NCBI GenBank assembly: GCA_038110535.1
Contig: JAYNJW010000028.1
Coordinates: forward strand, 1-23,244
DNA length: 23,244 nt
Reading direction: 5' to 3'
DNA from: Chordibacter sp038110535
GTDB lineage: Bacteria; Verrucomicrobiota; Verrucomicrobiia; Opitutales; Seribacteraceae
Position numbers and translations under genes: made by a program. Positions 1-6,382 of the stretch are shown here, in pieces; positions within the stretch are counted from its first letter, which is position 1; each line of letters begins with the position of its first letter. Below the pieces are notes generated by a model. It made no database searches. It had not been told where the DNA came from and saw only the letters and a program-made list of their open reading frames with translations.

Positions 1-1900
1 AATTGGTAAGCTCATTGGCTTGTTGGCGGGAGATGGTTTGCCCGCCAAAAGCGTCGATGAGAACGGATTCCTCGATGCCCTGACCGGGCTCTCGGTAGAG
101 AGCAAGAAAGTGACCGGGGGTGGCCAGGCCGGAGAGGGGAAGGTCGATCCGGTTTCCCAATTCCAGAAACAATAAAGATAGGGTAATGGGCAGTCCTTCC
201 CGGTCATCAATGACCTCGTTTAGATAACTATTTGCCCGGTGATGAAAATCGAGGGTACTGCCATGGTAGCCATACTCCCGGAACATTTGATCGATTAAGA
301 TATCAAGCTTTTCTCTTTGCGTGGCAGAGGGAGGAATATTTTGAGCGATCCGTTCAGCCATTCGATCCACTCGTTTTAGATAATGGGCAGGATGAAAGTC
401 CGGATTATCCAACCGGGCCACCAGCAGAGCGGACTTCAGCAGAATGCTATCCTCATGATTTTCTTGCTGGTGGAGCAGAGCAACCAATTGGTTAAGAATC
501 TGAGCAATTCTTACCTTTTCCGCAGACTGATGTAGTCTATCGCTGGCGTTCCTTAATTCTACAGCCCGATCAATCAATGCTTGCTGGACGGAAGCATCCA
601 TTTTGGCAAGTTCCTTGAGATCTTCCCCGGAAATTTTTTCTTCCAGGGTCAGGGCTTGGGAAAGTTCATACGCCCGTTGCCTGATTTGCGGAGATATGGA
701 ACCTGGAGGAAGCCTGGGTGAAATGCGAAAGTTCCTAAATTCTGCCCCTGGTTCACGAAATTTACAAAATCCAACCAATCCATTCTTAAGCGTAAAATCA
801 ACCGCTTTAATTATTTCTTCCCCATTGATTGAACAGCGAATCTGACCGCCTTGTTCAAAGCGGACACTCAACAAATTCCAAGTTCCCGGAATATATTTTG
901 GAGATGGCTTGGTCTCGATGATATTCCACTCAAAGACTTTTGGTCCATTGAAGCAAGTCAGGCGGAGGGATCCATTGGTGGGGTAAAATCCAAAATGCCT
1001 GTCCTGCCCATCGGCTCCAAAAACCAGTCCCGCGGCTCCACTTTCATCCTGCAGACGAACCTCGACCTCCAGATCATATGGGGGAGCGAGCCTATCGTAC
1101 TGGGCCAAGCATATCATGCGACCTCCGAATCCAAGCCCCATGCCAGATGCGGATATGATGCCGGCATGCTGTCTCCAATTGCCACCCATTGGGCAATGCC
1201 ATTCTTCATGATCCAACATCCCAATCGTGAACCAATCATCAATGGGCAAAGCCTTGGTGTCCTGGAGTAAATCGGCCAAAGATTGCGAAGGTACACCAAA
1301 TCCGATGGCACCGCCTGACTTTATGGTCAGAACCGCAATGACCTCACCCGCACGATTGACAACTGGGCTACCACTACTTCCCGCCTCGATGGGTATGGCC
1401 ACTTGTACCATGGGGCGGCCATTTCCAAATTCAAGTTCCCGAACAGCGGCAATTACACCCTGACTGACGCTGAGCCCATAACCCAAAGGATTGCCGATGG
1501 ACAGAACCGTTTGTCCGGGCTCAATCGAGCTGGAATTGCCTAGGGGTAAGGCGGGAAGATTGCCTTGATCGATACGAAAAAGGGCAAGATCACGACTGCG
1601 GTCAATCGCCAGAATTTCTGTTGGTTTGCAGAGAGTGCCATCAGCCAATTCGACGGAGAATTCCCGATGTTCTCCAATGACATGAAAATTGGTGGCGATG
1701 ACCCCATCCGTATCCACCACAAAACCTGTACCCACTCCCCAAGGACCTCCACCGCGATCCACACTCGAAATAGTTACTACGGAAGGTCTGACCCTGGCGG
1801 CCAGTTCGGCAAATGGATCAGTTGCTTGATCTTGGGCTAAGAGAGGATGCAAAAAAATGTACAGGAACAAGACCAAAACTGGATGAATAATCATTTTCAT
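1..1900 (-). CDS. Secreted HtrA-like serine protease fused to jelly-roll and SirB1/Transglut_core2 domains (C-terminus cut by window edge)
   Basis: The reading frame is open from ATG 1900 to the window edge, giving 633 visible residues. A purine-rich GGGGGGA lies just upstream of the start. Residues 1-22 look like a Sec signal peptide (hydrophobic core, then LLA before QDQ). Residues 35-215 form a trypsin-like S1C domain with a complete triad: His73 (ATNFHVIG), Asp104 (SRDLALF) and Ser176 in GSSGSP, a variant of the usual GNSGGP. No PDZ domain follows. Residues about 220-393 resemble a DUF1080/LamG-type jelly roll (GTWNLLSVRF, FRNFRI ending). Residues about 420-633 match SirB1/Transglut_core2: ANSYLNEV, REGLPITLSLLFLELGNR and the conserved TPGHFLALY with His597. 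The protein is probably periplasmic or extracellular. Protease activity is well supported. The role of the SirB1 domain is unknown, and in classical SirB1 proteins it is not known to be a protease or transglutaminase. Confidence 0.85.
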   Translation of the reverse strand, partial: MKMIIHPVLVLFLYIFLHPLLAQDQATDPFAELAARVRPSVVTISSVDRGGGPWGVGTGFVVDTDGVIATNFHVIGEHREFSVELADGTLCKPTEILAIDRSRDLALFRIDQGNLPALPLGNSSSIEPGQTVLSIGNPLGYGLSVSQGVIAAVRELEFGNGRPMVQVAIPIEAGSSGSPVVNRAGEVIAVLTIKSGGAIGFGVPSQSLADLLQDTKALPIDDWFTIGMLDHEEWHCPMGGNWRQHAGIISASGMGLGFGGRMICLAQYDRLAPPYDLEVEVRLQDESGAAGLVFGADGQDRHFGFYPTNGSLRLTCFNGPKVFEWNIIETKPSPKYIPGTWNLLSVRFEQGGQIRCSINGEEIIKAVDFTLKNGLVGFCKFREPGAEFRNFRISPRLPPGSISPQIRQRAYELSQALTLEEKISGEDLKELAKMDASVQQALIDRAVELRNASDRLHQSAEKVRIAQILNQLVALLHQQENHEDSILLKSALLVARLDNPDFHPAHYLKRVDRMAERIAQNIPPSATQREKLDILIDQMFREYGYHGSTLDFHHRANSYLNEVIDDREGLPITLSLLFLELGNRIDLPLSGLATPGHFLALYREPGQGIEESVLIDAFGGQTISRQQANELTN

Positions 1901-1910
1901 TCCCCCCAAT

Positions 1911-1939
1911 CTTTGCACCTTCTGAGGAAGGAAGCAAAG
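1911..1939 (-). promoter_or_regulatory. Imperfect hairpin just upstream of the protease start
   Basis: CTTTGC (1911-1916) pairs with GCAAAG (1934-1939), and inside it CCTTC (1918-1922) pairs with GAAGG (1927-1931) around a TGAG loop, with a 1/2-nt internal bulge. It lies between the rmuC stop and the protease start, about 10 nt before the ATG and directly next to the G-rich ribosome-binding sequence. No T-run follows on either strand, so it is not a standard intrinsic terminator. It may be a 5'-UTR structure, a weak rmuC terminator or an operator. Confidence 0.4.
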
Positions 1940-1976
1940 CAGAGTACGGTGTTTCAAAAGCAGGAAAGATGAATGG

Positions 1977-3413
1977 TCAGGCAGACTGTCTGTTTTCTTC
2001 GGAATCATCGTTGGAGAAGGGAAGTTCAGGATCATCATGTTCTGAAAGATGCATTTCCTGATCTCGGGTAAAAGAAGCTGGAATATCCTTTTTCGTACGG
2101 ATTCCCATGCTCTTGAGCTTTTCGGCCTGCCCAACCAAATTACCAGGACCCGTGGATAATTGTCCAACCGCTCGTTCATGAGCACCCATGGCTTTGCCTA
2201 GAGATTTTCCGACTTCTTCAAGGTTGCCCAGAAAGCCAGCGAATTTATCAAAGAGCAAGCCTGCACGCTTGGCAATATCTTGGGCATGTTTGTTTTGTTT
2301 TTCAAGTTTCCAAAGATTAGACACTGTTTTGATGGTTGCCATCAAGGTGGATGCAGTAATTAAGGCAATTTTGCGGTCAAAGGCATATTGATAAAGTTCT
2401 GGATCCTCCGTTAGTGCCATTCCGAATGCAGGTTCTATGGGTATAAAAAGCAGAGTAAAGTCAGGACTGGTTAATTCTTCAATCGAGGAATAATCCTTGG
2501 CTGATAATTCATCAATGTGTTTACGGACGGATTGGAGATGTTCTTTGAGGGCTTGCTTCCGTTCCTCTTCGGTTTCCGCAGAAATTGACCGTTCATATGC
2601 GGTAAGCGATACCTTGGCATCAATGATCAACTGGCGATTCCCAGGTAAATGAATAATGGCGTCCGGACGTTTGCCATCATAGCTTGATTGCATCGAAAAT
2701 TCCTGATCTTTGGTAAGCCCGGAAGCTTCGAGGGCTCGTTCGAGAATGAATTCCCCCCAATCTCCCTGTTTTTTGGAATCTCCCTTGAGGGCACGGGTAA
2801 GATTTCGGGCGTCCTCGCTTAACTGAGTCTGGGCATGTTGCAATCCAGAAACAAATTCCCGTAAGGCAACATGGCGGTGGGCATCCTTTTCATGAAGTTC
2901 TTCGACCTTTTTGCGAAATTCACGAATGTCTTTATCCAAGGGCTGAAGAACCGTTTTCAGTTTTTCCTGATTGAGTTCGGAAAATTTGGCCGATTTTTGT
3001 TCGAAAATACGATTGGCGAGATTTTCAAATTTTTCCTGCATTTGCTTGGCGGTTTCCAATTGCTCGGTCGCCTGTTCTTTTAATCTTCTTTCCAACTCTC
3101 CTTTGTGGGCAAGTTGGCGAGCTGCCTCTGTTTCTGATTGAAGTAATTTTTCGCGCAGTTCACATTCACGCTTATCCGCATTGACTTCCCTTTCTTTAAG
3201 CAGTTCAAGCTCCCGTGTTAGGCGATGATACTCTTGCTCTTTTTGGAGGAATTCCCCCTGGGCTTGCTCAAATACAACCTTGGTTGTATACTTTTGCCAT
3301 AGGATGTAAGCACAAAAAAGCCCTAAGCCCAGTGCCAAGCCTGCCATGCCATATATGTATGGTTCCACCCATTTAAGGTGGTTTGGCCAACCATTCTTGT
3401 CAAGTCTCCCCAT
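1977..3413 (-). CDS. rmuC: RmuC family DNA recombination/repair protein
   Basis: The product is 478 residues. I chose ATG 3413 because it follows AGGGGC at a workable distance and gives the usual RmuC layout. The frame stays open to 3623, but the extra 70 residues are low in family character and would run over the opposite VanZ-like gene. Near the N-terminus is one membrane segment (YGMAGLALGLGLFCAYILW). A long charged coiled coil covers roughly residues 45-200. The RmuC core follows, with WGEFILERALEASGL, then KRPDAIIHLPG and LIIDAKVSLTAYE, which hold the conserved Asp/Lys of the predicted nuclease-like fold. RmuC is linked to limiting inversions and rearrangements at repeats; its biochemistry is not settled. 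The gene is divergent from the VanZ-like gene and upstream of the protease gene in the same direction, 76 bp apart. Confidence 0.93.
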   Translation of the reverse strand: MGRLDKNGWPNHLKWVEPYIYGMAGLALGLGLFCAYILWQKYTTKVVFEQAQGEFLQKEQEYHRLTRELELLKEREVNADKRECELREKLLQSETEAARQLAHKGELERRLKEQATEQLETAKQMQEKFENLANRIFEQKSAKFSELNQEKLKTVLQPLDKDIREFRKKVEELHEKDAHRHVALREFVSGLQHAQTQLSEDARNLTRALKGDSKKQGDWGEFILERALEASGLTKDQEFSMQSSYDGKRPDAIIHLPGNRQLIIDAKVSLTAYERSISAETEEERKQALKEHLQSVRKHIDELSAKDYSSIEELTSPDFTLLFIPIEPAFGMALTEDPELYQYAFDRKIALITASTLMATIKTVSNLWKLEKQNKHAQDIAKRAGLLFDKFAGFLGNLEEVGKSLGKAMGAHERAVGQLSTGPGNLVGQAEKLKSMGIRTKKDIPASFTRDQEMHLSEHDDPELPFSNDDSEENRQSA

Positions 3414-3511
3414 GCCGATTGCCCCTACTTTATGGTTTGTGGAAGAAAGATTTAATTTGGATTTTAATTTCAAGACTTGATCAACCCGTCTTGTTGAGAA
3501 AAAACAATAGT

Positions 3512-3856
3512 ATGTTGAAATGGAGAATAGGACTTTTGGCTTACTGTTCCCTGGTGCTTTATTTTTCGAGCCTTTCTCCCAAGGAATTGCCCGCTCAAGC
3601 ACTCGCTTTTCCCGATCAAGCACTCCATTTTATGGAGTATGCCTTGATGGGTGTTTTGGGATGGGGTGCATTTGGCTGGAACTCTGCCGGATTTCCCTGG
3701 GCTCTTTTTGCCTTTTGTTGCTGTTTTGGAATTGCGGATGAGTGTTGGCAGGACTGGCTTGATCGCTCCCGGGTTGGGGATGTGTGGGACATTGCATACG
3801 ATACCGCCGGTGCATTTGTTGGTCTCTTGTTATCTATGGTCTTTTGGAAGCGCTAA
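3512..3856 (+). CDS. VanZ-like small membrane protein
   Basis: The product is 114 residues from ATG 3512. An in-frame start at 3383 would add 43 residues, but they overlap the start of rmuC on the other strand and do not look like family sequence. The protein has about four hydrophobic segments. The VanZ-family pattern is visible: PDQALHFMEYALMG (the D-x-x-x-H-x-x-x-Y element), then ADECWQDWLDRSR (E and Q with a downstream R) and GDVWDIAYDTAGAFVG (D-x-x-D and the terminal Gly element). VanZ-like proteins are widespread; some give low-level teicoplanin resistance in enterococci, but most have no known role, and this one lies in no resistance cluster. It shares the 98-bp divergent intergenic region with rmuC. 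The Shine-Dalgarno sequence is weak. Confidence 0.8.
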   Translation: MLKWRIGLLAYCSLVLYFSSLSPKELPAQALAFPDQALHFMEYALMGVLGWGAFGWNSAGFPWALFAFCCCFGIADECWQDWLDRSRVGDVWDIAYDTAGAFVGLLLSMVFWKR

Positions 3857-3924
3857 AGAGTCCAACGCCCCTTAAGTGAGCTTCGATATACAACTTAAGA
3901 ACGAACAAATGAAAAGGTACAGGT

Positions 3925-4854
3925 ATGAAACGAAGTAGAGAAAATGGCAAAGAATTATCGCGTCGAGGATTAATCAAAGGCACCGTGGTGGGATTGGGAG
4001 GCCTTGGCACATTGCTCGGCGGGATCTCCGCTGGGTGTTCCCAGGAATCAGGTGCACCTATCCAAAGAAAGGGAAGAATCCGTCACTCGGTGGTGTCCTG
4101 GTGTTATTCCAATCATTGGTCTGTGGAACAAACCTGCCAATATGCCCGCGATTTGGGGTGCGAAAGCGTGGAGCTAATTCATTCCGAGCACTGGCCCGTT
4201 TTGAAACAGTTTGGATTGACCTGTGCCATTTCCCCCATAGCAACTAAGGGCAAACCTTTTATCAAGGGGTTTAATAATCCCGATTATCATCCATGGTTGA
4301 TCGATGTTACCCGTCAGGCAATTAATGAGTCGGCTGATTTTGGCTGCCCAAATGTGATTGCATTTACTGGGTTTTCAGAAAATTTCTCTGCGGAAGAAGG
4401 AGCCCGGAATTGTGTCGATGGTTTCAAAAAAATCGCGGGATATGCGGAGAAAAAGGGGGTAAATATTTGTTTGGAAATGCTCAATAGCAGGGTGAGCGAT
4501 CATCCGGACAAAGGACATCCCGGATATCAGGGAGATCATATTGATTATTGCCTGAATATATTGAAGGCCGTTGGTTCCCCCCGGGTGAAATTACTTTTTG
4601 ATATTTATCATGTGCAGATCATGGACGGGGATGTGATCCGTAGAATTCACGAGTGTGGAGACCATATTGGTCATGTGCACACAGCCGGTAATCCTGGACG
4701 GTGTGAACTGGATGAATCGCAGGAACTCAACTATCGGCCAATTATGGAGGCATTGTTGGAGATTAAGTACCAAGGCTTCGTGGGGCAGGAATTTATTCCG
4801 ACTGGAGATCCATTTGCAGGACTGAGTCATGCCGTGGAGCAGTGTGATGTCTGA
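3925..4854 (+). CDS. Tat-exported TIM-barrel protein, hydroxypyruvate isomerase-like (Hyi/xylose isomerase-like superfamily)
   Basis: The product is 309 residues. The N-terminus carries a near-consensus Tat motif, SRRGLIKG (Arg13-Arg14), a Gly-rich hydrophobic stretch, and Cys38 in ISAGCS, so a Tat-exported, possibly lipid-anchored protein is likely. The barrel starts near residue 53. Metal and substrate positions of the Hyi family can be placed: Glu184 (ICLEML), Asp226 with His229 (LLFDIYHVQ), His252 (GHVHTAGNPGR) and Glu289 (FVGQEFIPTGDP). Cytoplasmic Hyi enzymes interconvert hydroxypyruvate and tartronate semialdehyde. Export suggests this paralogue acts on a periplasmic sugar or sugar acid instead, and such proteins are common in Verrucomicrobiota and Planctomycetota. 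It sits 68 bp after the VanZ-like gene, and its stop codon lies inside an inverted repeat before the methyltransferase. The substrate is unknown. Confidence 0.87.
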   Translation: MKRSRENGKELSRRGLIKGTVVGLGGLGTLLGGISAGCSQESGAPIQRKGRIRHSVVSWCYSNHWSVEQTCQYARDLGCESVELIHSEHWPVLKQFGLTCAISPIATKGKPFIKGFNNPDYHPWLIDVTRQAINESADFGCPNVIAFTGFSENFSAEEGARNCVDGFKKIAGYAEKKGVNICLEMLNSRVSDHPDKGHPGYQGDHIDYCLNILKAVGSPRVKLLFDIYHVQIMDGDVIRRIHECGDHIGHVHTAGNPGRCELDESQELNYRPIMEALLEIKYQGFVGQEFIPTGDPFAGLSHAVEQCDV

Positions 4855-4873
4855 TCAATTTGCCTGTTGATCA
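4852..4873. repeat. Inverted repeat between the TIM-barrel stop and the methyltransferase start
   Basis: TGATCAA (4852-4858) and its exact reverse complement TTGATCA (4867-4873) flank an 8-nt spacer. The left arm contains the stop codon of the TIM-barrel gene. The right arm ends 22 bp before the preferred methyltransferase ATG, so it could be an operator for that gene or a small hairpin. It has no T-run. Confidence 0.35.
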
Positions 4874-4895
4874 TTGGCCCTCAGATTTTGTGATT

Positions 4896-5867
4896 ATGGA
4901 GCTGAGATTTATTGATCTTTTTTGTGGGATTGGGGGCTTTCGCCAAGCTTTGGAACCTAGGGGGCACAAATGTGTACTTTCTTCCGACTGGGATCCCCAT
5001 GCCCAATCGGTATACCGTGAAAATTATGGGGACTCTCCCTTAGGAGATATTACAGAATTAGCAGACCAAAATATTCCCCCCCACGATCTTCTGTGCGGAG
5101 GATTTCCTTGCCAGCCTTTTAGTATATCAGGAAACCAAAAAGGTTTTGCGGATGCCCGCGGTACATTGCTCCATCAAATTTTAAGGATTGCACAGCTGCG
5201 ACAGCCGGATGTTCTATTACTGGAAAATGTTCGCAATTACCTTTCTCACAATGGGGGCCGGACTATGGCGTTTACCTTGGATTTATTGGATCGGGCTGGG
5301 TACCAGGTATTTTTTGAGATATTAAATTCTTCAGAATATGGAGTTCCCCAAAAACGGGAGCGTTTATTCTTTGTGTGTTTTCGAAAAAATTTGCAGATAA
5401 ACGGTTTTTCTTTTCCGAAGCCACTGGCCAAGGATATTGCCCTCGAAGATATTCTTTTGCCCGAGGATGATACCCGGCTGAGTCCCTTATGGATCTGCCG
5501 GAATGATTTTCGATTTAAGAAAATCATGCCCGAGACCCGGCAAAATAAACCTTTACGGATAGGCACAACCGGCAAAGGGGGGCAGGGTGAGAGAATTTAC
5601 AGCCCGAAGGGGCATGCCATCACCCTCTCCGCTTTCGGGGGAGGGATTGGAGCAAAAACAGGGATGTATCTCATTGGCAAAAAGGTACGCCGGCTTCACC
5701 CAGTGGAATGTTGCCGATTAATGGGGTTTCCGGAGGGGTTCGTCCTGCATAAAAAAATAAATGTTTCCTACAAGCAATTTGGTAACTCCGTGGTGGTCCC
5801 ATTGGTGTCTTCCATTCTTGTGCAAATCGAAAAAGTGTTGAAGGAGGCCAAACTCAAGGCGGCCTGA
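4896..5867 (+). CDS. DNA (cytosine-5)-methyltransferase, M.HhaI-like, predicted GCGC specificity
   Basis: The product is 323 residues from ATG 4896, close to M.HhaI (327). An upstream in-frame TTG at 4860 would add 12 residues unlike the family. All C5-MTase motifs are present in order: I DLFCGIGGF (7-15), IV GFPCQPFSISG with catalytic Cys72, VI LLLENV (110-112), VIII QKRER (152-156), IX RRLHPVECCRLMGFP (265-279) and X YKQFGNSVVVPL. The target-recognition region has GKGGQGERIYS (226-236), AITLSAFGGGI (241-251) and AKTG. From memory this is almost the same as the M.HhaI recognition loops, so methylation of the inner C of GCGC is a specific prediction. No restriction endonuclease is recognisable next to it. 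It follows the TIM-barrel gene by 41 bp and precedes the DUF4396 gene by 19 bp. Confidence 0.95.
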   Translation: MELRFIDLFCGIGGFRQALEPRGHKCVLSSDWDPHAQSVYRENYGDSPLGDITELADQNIPPHDLLCGGFPCQPFSISGNQKGFADARGTLLHQILRIAQLRQPDVLLLENVRNYLSHNGGRTMAFTLDLLDRAGYQVFFEILNSSEYGVPQKRERLFFVCFRKNLQINGFSFPKPLAKDIALEDILLPEDDTRLSPLWICRNDFRFKKIMPETRQNKPLRIGTTGKGGQGERIYSPKGHAITLSAFGGGIGAKTGMYLIGKKVRRLHPVECCRLMGFPEGFVLHKKINVSYKQFGNSVVVPLVSSILVQIEKVLKEAKLKAA

Positions 5868-5886
5868 GTAAGCAAATTGTGTCTCC

Positions 5887-6306
5887 ATGATTCTTCGCCG
5901 TTCTGCAAAAAATACTGTTTGGTGCTTGTTTGGGTGTGCCTTGGGGGATCTGGGAACAATTGCTGGTTTTCAATATTATTATCTTCCTCAGGCTATCCCT
6001 GAAGGGATCTGGATCATGGTATGGGCCTTAGCGATGACTGCCGGAATTTGTACGAGTGTAGTTTTAGAAACAATAGTTCTTTGGCGACAGATCGGGCCAA
6101 AAGAAGCCATCCGCACCGCTCTGGGAATGAGTTTGGTATCGATGTTACTAATGGAGGTGGCGATGAATGTGGCTGATTATGGCATGATGGGGTCACCCGC
6201 AATTACTCCTTCGGTGTTACCCTTTACATTGGGAGCAGGATTTTTGGCCGCTTGGCCTTACAATTATTGGAGACTGAAAAAACATGGTAAGTGCTGCCAT
6301 GGCTGA
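5887..6306 (+). CDS. DUF4396-like integral membrane protein
   Basis: The product is 139 residues from ATG 5887, 19 bp after the methyltransferase stop, so co-transcription is plausible. Four hydrophobic segments are visible. The order of motifs resembles DUF4396: an N-terminal C-x-x-G-C-x-x-G-D element (CLFGCALGDLG), a central TALGMSLVSMLLMEVAMN with the conserved S-x-x-x-M-E, and a C-terminal WPYNYWRLKKHGKCCHG where the family usually has P-x-N-x-W followed by Gly, Lys and His. The family has no established function; the Cys/His pattern at both ends could bind a metal, but this is inference. Nothing in it looks like a restriction enzyme. Confidence 0.65.
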   Translation: MILRRSAKNTVWCLFGCALGDLGTIAGFQYYYLPQAIPEGIWIMVWALAMTAGICTSVVLETIVLWRQIGPKEAIRTALGMSLVSMLLMEVAMNVADYGMMGSPAITPSVLPFTLGAGFLAAWPYNYWRLKKHGKCCHG

Positions 6307-6327
6307 AAAAGGTACTTGCCGGTAACG

Positions 6328-6337
6328 GAAAATTTTC
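6328..6337. promoter_or_regulatory. Short AT-rich palindrome upstream of the cNMP-domain gene
   Basis: GAAAATTTTC (6328-6337) is a perfect 10-bp palindrome in the 76-bp gap between the DUF4396 gene and the next gene, about 46 bp before its ATG. It could be an operator half of a promoter region, but a 10-bp AT-rich palindrome may occur by chance. Confidence 0.2.
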
Positions 6338-6382
6338 TTTCCTTGCCCTTGTCAGCCCATTCTAACTAAATTCCACGATAGC

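Noticed and set aside
3414..3623. N-terminal extension of rmuC by 70 residues
   Set aside because: It overlaps the start of the divergent VanZ-like gene, lacks family character, and ATG 3413 has a better ribosome-binding site directly before the membrane helix.
3871..3899. Two CTTAAG hexamers 23 bp apart upstream of the TIM-barrel gene
   Set aside because: Six-base self-complementary words recur by chance; there is no further symmetry or promoter spacing to support an operator.
3909..3938. Ten-codon upstream ORF overlapping the start of the TIM-barrel gene (ATGAAAAGG...TAG)
   Set aside because: It could be a leader, but it may equally be chance; there is no attenuator structure or regulatory codon run.
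5887..6306. The gene after the methyltransferase as a possible restriction endonuclease
   Set aside because: It is a four-helix membrane protein with DUF4396-like motifs and no PD-(D/E)xK or HNH motif.
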